NCBI RefSeq assembly: GCF_006152065.1
Contig: NZ_VDFW01000002.1
Span: 1-64,000 of the forward strand
DNA from: Amycolatopsis alkalitolerans
GTDB lineage: Bacteria; Actinomycetota; Actinomycetes; Mycobacteriales; Pseudonocardiaceae
Length of the DNA: 64,000 nt
Direction of reading: 5' to 3'
Below are positions 1-8,419 of this stretch, piece by piece. Position 1 is the first letter of the stretch, and each line of letters opens with the position of its first letter. The translations under genes were made by a program, and so were the position numbers. A model generated the notes under the pieces. The model worked only from the letters and a program-made list of their open reading frames with translations, was not told where the DNA came from and did no database searches.

Positions 1-79
1 TACTCGCCACCGCGCCGGGCAACACCGGCACACCATGCGCGGCGAAGAGATCCTTCGCCTGGTATTCGTAGAGGTCCAT
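1..79 (-). CDS. sucC: Succinate-CoA ligase (ADP-forming) beta subunit, N-terminal fragment
   Basis: Only the first 26 codons are inside the window; the gene runs off the left edge. They read MDLYEYQAKDLFAAHGVPVL and onward, the canonical start of SucC, the ATP-grasp beta subunit that with SucD interconverts succinyl-CoA and succinate with ADP/ATP. I chose the ATG at 79 over the one at 85 because a -10 hexamer TACGAT lies exactly six bases upstream, which fits a leaderless transcript; neither start has a Shine-Dalgarno sequence. A copy of the putative GntR operator shared with the oxalate genes lies in the promoter spacer. A succinyl-CoA pool would serve CoA transfer onto oxalate, but that link is inference. 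Confidence 0.85.
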   Translation of the reverse strand, partial: MDLYEYQAKDLFAAHGVPVLPGAVAS

Positions 80-85
80 GAGCAT

Positions 86-114
86 ATCGTAGACTGTATG
101 CAGTATGGTGAGAA
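86..114 (-). promoter_or_regulatory. Leaderless sucC promoter with embedded GntR-type operator
   Basis: Read leftward, the -10 TACGAT occupies 91-86 and is followed by six bases and the sucC ATG at 79. The 11-mer GTATGCAGTAT (96-106), the reverse complement of ATACTGCATAC found twice near 8300-8390, lies between the -10 and the -35 zone (about 109-114, TTCTCA). An operator between the two promoter elements is typical of repression. The site is seen; its owner is inferred to be the GntR/FCD protein at 917-1654. Confidence 0.6.
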
Positions 115-123
115 GGGGTGATC

Positions 124-756
124 TCAGGGTTCTTGGGGTTTGCGTACCAGCAGGTGTGCCTGCCGGAACCGCTCGTTTTCGTAGGGCTCGCGCTGCATCC
201 GGGCGATCTCCGAGAACCCGGCCTGGCACAACAGGTCCGCGAGGCTGTCCGGCGACCATTGATAGGCGAGCGTGACCTTGTGGTCGACTTCCCGCGGCAG
301 CGGGTCGTCACCGGTGAGGAATCCGAGCAGCACGTGGCCGCCCGGCGCCAGCACCCGCTCGAACTCGGTGAACACGGCCGGCAAGTGCCGCGGTGGCGTG
401 TGGATGGTGGAGAAGAACGCGAGAATGCCGCCGAGAACTCCGTCGGCGAGGTCCAGTGCGGTCATCGAACCCTCGTCGAACCGCAGGTCCGGATGAGCCT
501 GCCGGGCCAGGGTGACCATCTCGGAGGACAGGTCGACGCCGAAGGCGGTCAGCCCGAGGGAGTGCAAGTGTGCGGTCACGTGGCCGGGTCCGCATCCGAT
601 GTCCGCGACCGGTCCGGTGTTGCTGGCCCGCACGAGTTCGGCGAACGTGGCCAGCAGCGCACGTTCCAGCGGTAAGGTCTCGAGCACGTTGCTGAATAGT
701 TCGGCGTAGAGCGGTGCAACGGCGTCGTAGGCAGCCTTGGTGGAAGGTTCGGTCAC
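124..756 (-). CDS. Class I SAM-dependent methyltransferase
   Basis: A 210-residue protein with the SAM-binding motif I VADIGCGPGH near residue 50, an acidic motif II around GVDLSSEMV, and a late LAPGGHVLLGF strand, so a methyltransferase domain of type 11/25. The substrate cannot be told. It starts at GTG 756, points toward sucC and ends 45 bases before it, and it is divergent from the gntR gene. It may simply be a neighbour of the oxalate genes, since nothing in its sequence links it to their chemistry. Confidence 0.85.
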   Translation of the reverse strand: MTEPSTKAAYDAVAPLYAELFSNVLETLPLERALLATFAELVRASNTGPVADIGCGPGHVTAHLHSLGLTAFGVDLSSEMVTLARQAHPDLRFDEGSMTALDLADGVLGGILAFFSTIHTPPRHLPAVFTEFERVLAPGGHVLLGFLTGDDPLPREVDHKVTLAYQWSPDSLADLLCQAGFSEIARMQREPYENERFRQAHLLVRKPQEP

Positions 757-878
757 GGCGGAAACATAGTCGCGCCCGACCTGCCGGCCTGGCGCGGCAC
801 TGGCTGGGTGCCACGATCCGCGAAGCGGCCGGCTGACCGGCGTGCGTCAGGTCACGGGAAAAGGGCGAACGGTTCATT

Positions 879-889
879 GTATGCTGTAG
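879..889 (+). promoter_or_regulatory. Near-copy of the GntR operator before gntR, overlapping a -10 box
   Basis: GTATGCTGTAG matches the shared motif GTATGCAGTAT at 9 of 11 positions. It overlaps TATGCT (880-885), a good actinobacterial -10 (TAnnnT), about 30 bases before the gntR start. This fits negative autoregulation; that is inference. Confidence 0.45.
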
Positions 890-916
890 CCAGTCGACTA
901 AATGCTGGGAGTTCGC

Positions 917-1654
917 ATGCCGCCGAGTGAGTTGCCGCAGGATATGGCGGCGCGCCGGATCGACCGGCCCGTACCCTTGCGGGAACGGGTTTACCAGGCG
1001 ATGCAGGAGCTGATCATCTCGCGCCAGCTGGCGCCCGGCCAGCATCTCGTGGAGAGCGAGCTGGCGGAGATGCTCGGCGTTTCCCGCCAGCCGATCCGCG
1101 AAGCGTTGCAGCTGCTGAACTCCGAGGGCTGGGTGGACCTGCGGCCCGGGTACGGCGCGTTCGTGCACGCCCCTGCCGACACCGAGGTGGACCAGTTGCT
1201 GGCCGTCCGGTCCATCTTGGAGAGTGAGTCGGCCAGGCTGGCCGCCGAGCACGCGGACGAAACGAGCATCGAGCGGCTGCGCCAGATCTGCGCGGACGGC
1301 GAAGCCGCCCTCGCCTCCGACGACATCGACGGGATGGTCGCCGCGAACGCCGACCTGCACCGCGCGGTCACCGAGCTGTCCGGCAACCAGGTATTGCTCG
1401 ATTTCGTGACGCAGGTCGACCGGCGGGTCCGCTGGTACTACACGCCGATCGCCAGGCAGCGCGGCAAGAAGTCCTGGCAGGAGCACGAGAAGCTGATCGA
1501 CGCCATCTCTCGTGGCGACGCCGGACGGGCCGCGCAGATCATGCGCGAGCACACCGAGCGCACCCGTCAGTCCTATCTGGAAGAGCGGCGGAACAAGCCT
1601 GCCGAGGAAGCGGTACCCCTGCACACCCGGCGCCGCCGCCCCCGCCGCGCCTGA
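917..1654 (+). CDS. GntR-family transcriptional regulator, FCD subfamily
   Basis: A 245-residue regulator with an N-terminal winged helix (about residues 20-90, containing LGVSRQPIREALQLL, the GntR recognition helix) and an all-helical C-terminal FCD ligand-binding domain with the expected metal-site histidines and acidic residues (HRAVTE, and a later EHEKLIDAI segment). FCD regulators usually respond to small carboxylates or acyl-CoA compounds. ATG 917 is preferred to ATG 902 because GGGAG lies 6-10 bases upstream of 917. It sits between sucC and the OFA transporter, and four copies of one candidate operator lie near it and the oxalate genes, so it is the probable local repressor. Confidence 0.9.
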   Translation: MPPSELPQDMAARRIDRPVPLRERVYQAMQELIISRQLAPGQHLVESELAEMLGVSRQPIREALQLLNSEGWVDLRPGYGAFVHAPADTEVDQLLAVRSILESESARLAAEHADETSIERLRQICADGEAALASDDIDGMVAANADLHRAVTELSGNQVLLDFVTQVDRRVRWYYTPIARQRGKKSWQEHEKLIDAISRGDAGRAAQIMREHTERTRQSYLEERRNKPAEEAVPLHTRRRRPRRA

Positions 1655-1662
1655 CCCGCCTG

Positions 1663-1719
1663 ATGCCGTGAGGGGCCCCCTCACGGCCCATAAGGGCATG
1701 AGGGGGTCCCTCACGGCAT
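1663..1719. terminator. Nested inverted repeats between convergent gntR and OFA genes
   Basis: ATGCCGTGAGGG (1663-1674) pairs perfectly with CCCTCACGGCAT (1708-1719). Inside lies a second perfect hairpin, GTGAGGG-GCC-CCCTCAC, from 1668. It fills the short space between two convergent genes, so a bidirectional terminator is likely. There is no long T-tract on either side, so it may instead be an intergenic repeat that blocks read-through. Confidence 0.6.
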
Positions 1720-1723
1720 TTCG

Positions 1724-3115
1724 TCAGCTAGTGCCGCCTGCTTCGGTGGCCGGGCGCAGGCTCGCCGGGGCCCGTGGCGGCGTCACGGTGAGCCGCGGGC
1801 GCCGCAGGAACAGCGCGAGCACGCCCGTGCCGATCCCGATGCCGCCGGCCAGCAGGAACGCGCCGCCGTAACCCCAGGCGCCCACGACCACCGAACCGAG
1901 ACCGGAGCCGACCAGTCCCGAAACCAGCTTGGAACTGTAGACGAGCCCGTAGTTCGACGCGTTGTTGTTCTCCCCGAAATAGTCCGCCGTCATCGCCGCG
2001 AACAGCGGGAAGATCGCGCCGCCGCCGAACCCGGAAACCATCGAGGAGAGCAGGAACAGCGGCATGTTCCCGACCGACCCCGACAGGTAGACCGCGAACT
2101 GCGCCAGCCCCAGTGTCACGCAGACGATCACCAGGGTCTCACGCCTGCCGTACCGGTCCGAGATCCAGCCGATCACACCCCGGCCGGTCCCGTTGATCAG
2201 CGCCTTCAGGCTCATCGCCAGCGCCACGATCCCGCCGGCGAACCCCATCTCCTCACCGAAGGGAACCTGGAAGGCGATCCCGAAGATGTTCACCCCGGCC
2301 GTGCAGAGCAGGCAGAACCACATCAGCGGCAGGACACCGGTCTTGAACGCTTCCCGCGGCGTGTACTGCTTGAGCGCCGGCGGGTTCTTGCGCAGCGACC
2401 GCCGCACCCGCGGGTCGTCGGTCGCGGCGCGCAGCGGGTCCACGTGCGGCGGCCACCAGTTCTTCGGCGGATCCCGGAAGAAGAACCCGCTCACGCCCAC
2501 CGCCGCGGCCAGGAACACGCCCACCACGAACAGCACCGTGCGGTAGTTGCCCAGATCCAGGTACTGCTGGAAAAGGAAGATGAACGGGATCGAGCCGTAA
2601 GCGAACCCGCCGTTGACGAATCCCGTCTTGCCGCCCTTGCGCTCGGGATACCATTTCCCGACCATGTTCACGCAGGTCGCGTAGACGAACCCGGCCCCGG
2701 AACCGCCGAAGAACCCGAAACCGAGATAGGCCCAGAACACCGACGGCGAATAGGCGAGCGCCACATACCCCAGCAACGCCCCGGCGGCTCCCAGCAGCAT
2801 CGCCGCCCGTGCGGACAACGTGCCGTTCTCGCGCATCCGCCCGGCCGGGAAAGCGACTCCGGCCTGGAAGAACACCCACACGCCCAGCAGCCAGAAAATG
2901 TGGGCGCCGTGCCAGTTGTGCGCCTCGGACAGGGTGTCTTCGGCGGAGGTGAAAGCGTATTCCGACGAGCTGATGGCCATCATGGCGACCCAGGGCAGCC
3001 ACACCATCCACGCCCGTGCACGGCCCATGATATCCCGGTCGGTCTCCCCGACCCGGTAGATTCTCCCGTTACTGTCGACTACTTCCCGGAATTTCGGCGG
3101 CGCTGGCGAATCCAT
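1724..3115 (-). CDS. MFS transporter, oxalate/formate antiporter (OFA) family
   Basis: A 463-residue, 12-helix major facilitator protein. The loop GRGVIGWISDRYGRRE matches the MFS signature, and the FGENNNASNYGLVYSSK segment is characteristic of the OFA family, whose founding member OxlT exchanges oxalate for formate. The gene is the last of the leftward run ThDP enzyme-frc-acyl-CoA synthetase-OFA, 103 bases after the synthetase; a strong hairpin lies in that gap. The start at 3115 has AAGGAG six bases upstream. The family and setting make an oxalate or formate carrier the best call; other dicarboxylates are possible because OFA members are often annotated only by family. Confidence 0.85.
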   Translation of the reverse strand: MDSPAPPKFREVVDSNGRIYRVGETDRDIMGRARAWMVWLPWVAMMAISSSEYAFTSAEDTLSEAHNWHGAHIFWLLGVWVFFQAGVAFPAGRMRENGTLSARAAMLLGAAGALLGYVALAYSPSVFWAYLGFGFFGGSGAGFVYATCVNMVGKWYPERKGGKTGFVNGGFAYGSIPFIFLFQQYLDLGNYRTVLFVVGVFLAAAVGVSGFFFRDPPKNWWPPHVDPLRAATDDPRVRRSLRKNPPALKQYTPREAFKTGVLPLMWFCLLCTAGVNIFGIAFQVPFGEEMGFAGGIVALAMSLKALINGTGRGVIGWISDRYGRRETLVIVCVTLGLAQFAVYLSGSVGNMPLFLLSSMVSGFGGGAIFPLFAAMTADYFGENNNASNYGLVYSSKLVSGLVGSGLGSVVVGAWGYGGAFLLAGGIGIGTGVLALFLRRPRLTVTPPRAPASLRPATEAGGTS

Positions 3116-3170
3116 TCCGTTCTCCTTTTTCTGTTGTCCCCCCGTTTTCCTCCGTCAGGTGGTACTGGCG

Positions 3171-3209
3171 AACCGCCCGGCCGGCGCCGTCATCACCGGC
3201 CGGGCGGTT
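3171..3209. terminator. GC-rich hairpin between acyl-CoA synthetase and OFA genes
   Basis: AACCGCCCGGCCGG (3171-3184) pairs perfectly with CCGGCCGGGCGGTT (3196-3209), an 11-base loop apart. It follows the leftward synthetase gene. It lacks a T-run in the direction of transcription, so it could lower, not abolish, expression of the downstream OFA gene, or protect an mRNA end. Confidence 0.55.
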
Positions 3210-3218
3210 TCGCGTCGT

Positions 3219-5342
3219 TTACAGCAGTCCGGCCGCCCGTGCCCACTGGTACTTCGCGCCCAACACGGCCACCGGGCGTTCCGTCGTGTACGGGTAGGCG
3301 ATCACCTTGTGGTCGAACAGGTACTCGCACGCCTTCTCGACCTCGGTGTCGCCCGCGAGCGAGGCGACCACGGGCTTGTCGATGCCCTTGGCCCGGAACT
3401 CCTCGACCACGCGGGCGGTCAGTTCGGCGAACACCATCGGCGGCGTCACGATCGTGTGCCAGTAGCCGAGAATGAGCGCGTGGATCCGCGGGTCCTCCAG
3501 GCCCAGCCGGATCGTCGCCTCATACGTCGACGGTGGCTCGCCGCCGGTGATGTCGATCGGGTTGCCCGCCGCGCCGAACGGCGGGATGAACTTCCGGAAC
3601 GCCTCGTCGAGGTCCGGTGGGATGTCCATCAAGGACAGTCCGTTGTCGACACACGCGTCCGAAAGCAGCACGCCGGAGCCGCCGGCCCCGGTGATGATCA
3701 CGACGTTCTCACCCTTGGGCGCCGGCATCAGTGGCAGCGACCGCGCGTACTCCAGCATCTCGTTCAGACCCGGGGCCCGCACGACGCCCGCCTGACGCAG
3801 GATGTCGTCGTAGACCTTGTCGTCACCGGCGAGAGCGCCGGTATGCGAACCGGCGGCCCGTGCGCCCATGTCGGTACGGCCGGCCTTGAGCACCACGACC
3901 GGCTTCGTCTTCGTCGTGCGCTGCGCGGCGGAGACGAACGCGCGCCCGTCCTTGAGATCCTCCAGATGCATCGCGACGCATTGGGTGTTGTCGTCCTGCT
4001 CGAAGAACGTCAGCAGGTCGTCTTCGTCCACATCGGACTTGTTGCCAAGGCCGACGATCGCGGACACGCCCATCTTCGTGGTCCGGCTGAACCCGAGGAT
4101 CGCCATCCCGATCCCGCCGCTCTGCGAGGTCAGCGCGACGCCGCCGCGCACGTCGTACGGGGTGCAGAACGTGGCGCACAGGTTCTGCGGCGTGTAGTAG
4201 TAGCCGTAGATGTTCGGGCCCAGCATGCGGACCCCGTAGCGCCTCCCGATCGCGACGATCTCGTCCTGTAGTTCCTGGTTGCCGGTCTCGGCGAATCCGG
4301 ACGGGATCAGCACCGCCGCCGGCACGCCCTTCTCGCCGCATTCGGTCAGGGCGGCGGCCACGGACTTCGCCGGGATCGCGAACACCGCGACGTCCACCTC
4401 GCCCGGGATGTCCCCGACCGCCGGGTACGCCTTGCGCCCCATGATCTCGTCGGCCTTCGGGTTGATCGGGTAGATCTCGCCCGCGTACCCGCCGCCCAGC
4501 AGGTTCTTCATCACCGAGTTGCCGATCTTGCCCTCGGTGTCCGAGGCGCCGATGACCGCGACCGAGCGCGGGTTCATCAGCCGGTTCATCACGCGCAGGA
4601 TTTCCTCCTGCGACGGCCGTACCGGCTCGGTCACCTCGCCCGTCTCGACCAGGATCCGCACGTCCGCCGCGATCGCACCGTCCGCCGCCGCGAACACCGG
4701 GTTGAGGTCGAACTCCCGGATCTCCGGGAAGTCGGTGACCAGAGTGGACACTCGCTGGATCACCGCGGCGAGCGCATCCACGTCCACCGCGTCCGCGCCA
4801 CGGACGCCGTGCAGGACCTCGGCGGCGTCGATACCGTCCACCATGGACTTCGCTTCGGCGAGATCCAGTGGTGCCAGCCGGAAGGTGACATCCTTGAGCA
4901 CCTCGACGAGCACGCCGCCGAGGCCGAACGCGACCACCTTGCCGAACGTCGGATCGGTCGTGGCGCCGATGATGACCTCCTGGCCGCCACTGGCCATCTG
5001 CTGCACCAGCACGCCCGTGATGCTCGCGGAAGCGTTGTACGCCTTGGCATTCGCGACGATCTTGTCGAACGCCTCGCGGACCGCGCCCGCGCCTTCCACG
5101 CCCACGATGACGCCGCCGGCTTCGGTCTTGTGCAGGATCTCCGGAGAGACGATCTTGCACGCGACCGGGCCGCCGATCTCCTCGGCGAGCGCCGCGGCCT
5201 CGTCCGGCGTGGTGGCAAGCCCTTCCCAGGGTGCCGGGATGCCGTAGGCGTCGCAGATCTGCTTGCCTTCGGGCGCGGTCAGCGCCTCCCGGCCCTCGGC
5301 GCGCACCTTGTCCAGGATCTCGCGAACGATGCTCTGGTCCAT
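3219..5342 (-). CDS. Fused NDP-forming acyl-CoA synthetase (acetate-CoA ligase type)
   Basis: A 707-residue fusion in the order ATP-grasp domain (about 1-235), CoA-binding Rossmann domain (from RSVAVIGASD, about 250-380) and succinyl-CoA-ligase-like domain. The motif AAGSHTGALAG, which holds the phosphohistidine region of this family, is intact, so the enzyme should be active. Such enzymes make ATP from an acyl-CoA plus ADP and phosphate, or run in reverse. Its ATG overlaps the frc stop by one base (TGATG), so translation is coupled. In this operon it could recover energy from formyl-CoA or activate oxalate; which substrate it uses cannot be read from sequence. Confidence 0.9.
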   Translation of the reverse strand: MDQSIVREILDKVRAEGREALTAPEGKQICDAYGIPAPWEGLATTPDEAAALAEEIGGPVACKIVSPEILHKTEAGGVIVGVEGAGAVREAFDKIVANAKAYNASASITGVLVQQMASGGQEVIIGATTDPTFGKVVAFGLGGVLVEVLKDVTFRLAPLDLAEAKSMVDGIDAAEVLHGVRGADAVDVDALAAVIQRVSTLVTDFPEIREFDLNPVFAAADGAIAADVRILVETGEVTEPVRPSQEEILRVMNRLMNPRSVAVIGASDTEGKIGNSVMKNLLGGGYAGEIYPINPKADEIMGRKAYPAVGDIPGEVDVAVFAIPAKSVAAALTECGEKGVPAAVLIPSGFAETGNQELQDEIVAIGRRYGVRMLGPNIYGYYYTPQNLCATFCTPYDVRGGVALTSQSGGIGMAILGFSRTTKMGVSAIVGLGNKSDVDEDDLLTFFEQDDNTQCVAMHLEDLKDGRAFVSAAQRTTKTKPVVVLKAGRTDMGARAAGSHTGALAGDDKVYDDILRQAGVVRAPGLNEMLEYARSLPLMPAPKGENVVIITGAGGSGVLLSDACVDNGLSLMDIPPDLDEAFRKFIPPFGAAGNPIDITGGEPPSTYEATIRLGLEDPRIHALILGYWHTIVTPPMVFAELTARVVEEFRAKGIDKPVVASLAGDTEVEKACEYLFDHKVIAYPYTTERPVAVLGAKYQWARAAGLL

Positions 5343-6568
5343 CAGATGACTCCCTTGGCCTTGAGTCCCGCCAGTTGCTCGCCCAGCCCGAGTTCGCGGG
5401 CGTAGACGTCCTCGTTGTGCTCGCCGAGTAAGGGAGAACGCTGGACGTCGACCGGTGAATCGGACAGCTTGAGCGGGCAGCCGACAGTCGTGAACTCGCC
5501 GCGCTCGGGGTGGTCGACCTTCACGACCATCTCGTTGTCGGCCAGCGACTCGTCCTCGATGATCTCCTTGGTGGACAGGATCGGCCCGCACGGGATGTTG
5601 TGCGCGGTGAGCTCTTCCAGCACCTCCCATTTGCCGAGGCCGATGCTCCAGTCCTCGATCAGCTGGAACATCTTGTCCAGCTTGTTCAGCCGTGCCTCGG
5701 GCGTGGCCCACTCGGGATCCTCGGCCAGTTCGGGCCTGCCGATCAGGTTCGTGATGGGTCCCCAGCCGACGGGCTGCACGATCACGTAGATGTAGTCGTT
5801 CGGACCGCCGGGCGCGCATTTCACCGCCCAGCCCGGCTGCCCGCCGCCACTCGCGTTGCCCGAGCGCGGTACGGTGTCGCCGAATTCCTCGTTCGGGTAC
5901 TCGTTGAGCGGGCCGCGCGTGAGCCGCTGCTGATCGCGCAGCTTGACCCGCGCGAGGTTCAGCACGGCGTGCTGCATCGCGACCGTCACCCGCTGGCCGC
6001 GGCCGGTGTGCTCCCGCTGGTACAGCGCGGCCAGGATGCCGGCCACCGTGTGGATCCCGGTGCCCGAGTCGCCGATCTGCGCGCCGGTGGCCAGTGGCGG
6101 CCCGTCCTCGAAACCGGTCGTGCTCATCGACCCGCCCATCGCCTGCGCGACTACCTCGTAAGCCTTGAAATGGGTGTACGGGCCCTCCCCGAAGCCCTTG
6201 ATGGAGGCGAAGATCAGCCGCGGGTTGAGCTCCTGGAGCCTGTCCCAGGTGAAGCCCATCCGGTCGAGCGCGCCGGGCCCGAAGTTCTCCGCGAGCACGT
6301 CGAACCGGGGCAGCAGTTCGGTGAAGATCCGCTTGCCCTCGTCGCTTTTGAGGTTGAGCGTGATGCTCCGCTTGTTACAGTTGAGCATCGTGAAGTAGAG
6401 ACTGTCCACATCGGGCAGGTCACGTAACTGTTTGCGGGTGATGTCGCCGCCGGGCGCTTCGAGCTTGACCACGTCGGCGCCGAGCCAGGCCAGGATCTGG
6501 GTGCAGGACGGTCCTGATTGGACATGGGTCATGTCCAGGACACGCACGCCTTCGAGTGCCTTTCCCAT
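5342..6568 (-). CDS. frc: Formyl-CoA:oxalate CoA-transferase
   Basis: A 408-residue class III (CaiB/BaiF) CoA-transferase that moves CoA from formyl-CoA, or another donor such as succinyl-CoA, onto oxalate. It follows the Frc/YfdW pattern closely: the N-terminal VQSGPSCTQ, the [16 protein letters not shown] block, the active-site aspartate in IGDSGTG, the [13 protein letters not shown] segment and the glycine loop GGGQPGW. The length matches Frc (about 416-428). The ATG at 6568 has GAGGGG upstream and follows the ThDP gene stop by 11 bases. It is the most secure functional anchor of the island. Confidence 0.92.
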   Translation of the reverse strand: MGKALEGVRVLDMTHVQSGPSCTQILAWLGADVVKLEAPGGDITRKQLRDLPDVDSLYFTMLNCNKRSITLNLKSDEGKRIFTELLPRFDVLAENFGPGALDRMGFTWDRLQELNPRLIFASIKGFGEGPYTHFKAYEVVAQAMGGSMSTTGFEDGPPLATGAQIGDSGTGIHTVAGILAALYQREHTGRGQRVTVAMQHAVLNLARVKLRDQQRLTRGPLNEYPNEEFGDTVPRSGNASGGGQPGWAVKCAPGGPNDYIYVIVQPVGWGPITNLIGRPELAEDPEWATPEARLNKLDKMFQLIEDWSIGLGKWEVLEELTAHNIPCGPILSTKEIIEDESLADNEMVVKVDHPERGEFTTVGCPLKLSDSPVDVQRSPLLGEHNEDVYARELGLGEQLAGLKAKGVI

Positions 6569-6579
6569 GACGTTTCCCC

Positions 6580-8259
6580 TCACTTGTACATGGTCTGGTT
6601 CATGGTTCCCGGCGCGTACACGTCCGGGTCCACCCACACGTTGATCAGCGACGGTTTGCCCGACTCGCGGGCGCGCTGCAGGGCCGGCGCGATGTCGGCC
6701 GGGTCGCGTACTTCTTCGCCGTAGCCGCCGAGCATCCTGGCGAACTCGCTGTAGGGCACGTTGCCGAGCGTGTTGCCGACGCGGCCGCGGTCCTCGCCGT
6801 ATTTCTGGATCTGCCCGTAGCGGATCTGGTTCATCGACGAGTTGTTGCCGACGATCCCGATGAACGGGAGGTTGAACCGTACGAGCGTCTCGAAGTCCCA
6901 GCCGGTGAGGCTGAACGCGCCGTCGCCGAACAGTGCGACCACTTCCTGGTCCGGGCGGGCGTACTTCGCGGCGAGCACGAACGGCACGCCGACGCCGAGG
7001 GTGCCGAGCGGGCCCGGGTCCATCCAGTGGCCCGGCGCCTTCGGCTGCACGACCTGGCCGGAGAACGTGACGATGTCACCGCCGTCGCCGATGTAGATCG
7101 AGTCCGGCGTGAGGAACTCGTTGATCTCGTGGACGAGCCGGTACGGGTCGATCGGGTTCGCGTCGGAATGCTGGCGCGGCAACCGCTTCTCGTATGCCTG
7201 CGTCTCGACGGCGCGCAGCTCCTCGAGCCATTCCTTGCGCCCGGTCGCGCCGTTGTCGGCGCGGCCGGAAGCGGCCTGCGTGACCGAGGACAGCACGACC
7301 CCGGCGTCCCCGACGATGCCGAGGTCGATGTCGCGGTTCTTGCCCACCGTGCGGTAGTCGAGGTCGATCTGCACGACGGTCGCGTCGGGGGACAGGCGCT
7401 TGCCGTAGCCCATCCGGAAGTCGAACGGGGTGCCGACGATGATGATCAGGTCGGCGTTGCCGAAGGCGTAGCGGCGGGCCAGTTGCAGGTGGTGTGGGTC
7501 CTGCGGGGGCAGCGTGCCCCGGCCGGAACCGTTCATGAACGCGGGCACGTTCAGCTCGCGGACGAACTGGATCGCCGCATCGGTCGCCCGGCAGGTCCAT
7601 ACCTGGCTGCCCAGCAGCACGCACGGTTTCTCCGCCTGCACGACGAGATCCGCCAGCCGCTCGATCGCCTCGGGGTCGCCGGCCGACCGGGTGGAGGCGC
7701 GGTAGCCGCCCGCCTTCGGGATGCGGGCCTTCTCGAGCGGGACCTTCGCGTCGAGCACGTCGCGCGGGATCTCCAGGAACGACGGGCCCGGGGCGCCGGC
7801 GTAGCACTCGCGAAACGCCATCGAGACCAGGTCGGCGGCGCGTTCCGTCGCGGGTACGGTCGCGGCGAACTTCGTGATCGGCGACATCATGTCGACGTGC
7901 GGGAGGTCCTGCAGCGAGCCCATCTTGTGCTGGCTGAGCGCCCCCTGGCCACCGATGAGCAGCATGGGACTCTCCGCGCGCAGGGCGTTCGCCACGCCGG
8001 TCACCGCGTCGGTCGTCCCCGGCCCCGCGGTCACGACGGCGCAGCCGGGCTTGCCGGTGACGCGCGCATAGCCGTCGGCGGCATGGGCCGCGACCTGCTC
8101 GTGACGGACGTCGATCACGTCGATGCCCTCGTCCACACAGCCGTCGTAGATGTCGATGATGTGGCCGCCGCACAAGGTGAAGATGACCTCCACACCCTCC
8201 GCTTTCAGGGCCTTCGCCACGAGATGCCCGCCGGAGATCAACCCGGGTTCGCCTGACAT
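6580..8259 (-). CDS. ThDP-dependent enzyme, candidate oxalyl-CoA decarboxylase or 2-hydroxyacyl-CoA lyase
   Basis: A 559-residue three-domain ThDP enzyme. The cofactor-activating glutamate is in [10 protein letters not shown] (residue 54), and the ThDP/Mg motif runs from GDGAF (about 445) to GNN (about 473). The position directly before frc argues for oxalyl-CoA decarboxylase (Oxc), which splits oxalyl-CoA to formyl-CoA and CO2. The sequence is not a close Oxc: the segment after TAGPG reads [13 protein letters not shown], nearer to acetolactate-synthase-like and actinobacterial 2-hydroxyacyl-CoA lyase proteins. The ATG at 8259 has GGAGAGG upstream; longer in-frame starts lack one. Family confident, substrate by context. 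Confidence 0.75.
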   Translation of the reverse strand: MSGEPGLISGGHLVAKALKAEGVEVIFTLCGGHIIDIYDGCVDEGIDVIDVRHEQVAAHAADGYARVTGKPGCAVVTAGPGTTDAVTGVANALRAESPMLLIGGQGALSQHKMGSLQDLPHVDMMSPITKFAATVPATERAADLVSMAFRECYAGAPGPSFLEIPRDVLDAKVPLEKARIPKAGGYRASTRSAGDPEAIERLADLVVQAEKPCVLLGSQVWTCRATDAAIQFVRELNVPAFMNGSGRGTLPPQDPHHLQLARRYAFGNADLIIIVGTPFDFRMGYGKRLSPDATVVQIDLDYRTVGKNRDIDLGIVGDAGVVLSSVTQAASGRADNGATGRKEWLEELRAVETQAYEKRLPRQHSDANPIDPYRLVHEINEFLTPDSIYIGDGGDIVTFSGQVVQPKAPGHWMDPGPLGTLGVGVPFVLAAKYARPDQEVVALFGDGAFSLTGWDFETLVRFNLPFIGIVGNNSSMNQIRYGQIQKYGEDRGRVGNTLGNVPYSEFARMLGGYGEEVRDPADIAPALQRARESGKPSLINVWVDPDVYAPGTMNQTMYK

Positions 8260-8291
8260 GCGCCCTCTCCTCACAACATTGTGGCTACCGA

Positions 8292-8302
8292 ATACTGCAT
8301 AC
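8292..8302. promoter_or_regulatory. GntR-type operator, copy 1 in the divergent promoter region
   Basis: An exact ATACTGCATAC, 33 bases before the ThDP gene start and facing its upstream region. It is identical to the motif in the sucC promoter (reverse strand) and to the copy at 8381. Confidence 0.6.
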
Positions 8303-8357
8303 GATATGGAGCCATGGTGGCCCTCGATCGACGCGGTTGTCCAGAGCTTCGAAGCCA

Positions 8358-8391
8358 TTGACCAAATCTCTCCATACCGTATACTGCATAC
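8358..8391 (+). promoter_or_regulatory. panE promoter with overlapping GntR-type operator, copy 2
   Basis: A -35 TTGACC (8358-8363), 16-base spacer and -10 TATACT (8380-8385) lie about 30 bases before the PanE start. The operator ATACTGCATAC (8381-8391) covers the -10. Within GTATACTGCATAC the arms GTAT and ATAC form a dyad. Binding here should block the promoter. Confidence 0.6.
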
Positions 8392-8419
8392 AATACTCTC
8401 GCAAGATCGAGGAGACACC

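Noticed and set aside
308-1714. Long minus-strand open frame opposite the gntR gene and methyltransferase
   Set aside because: It is a GC-bias shadow with arginine/proline-rich sequence and no domain; the genes on the other frames have clear motifs.
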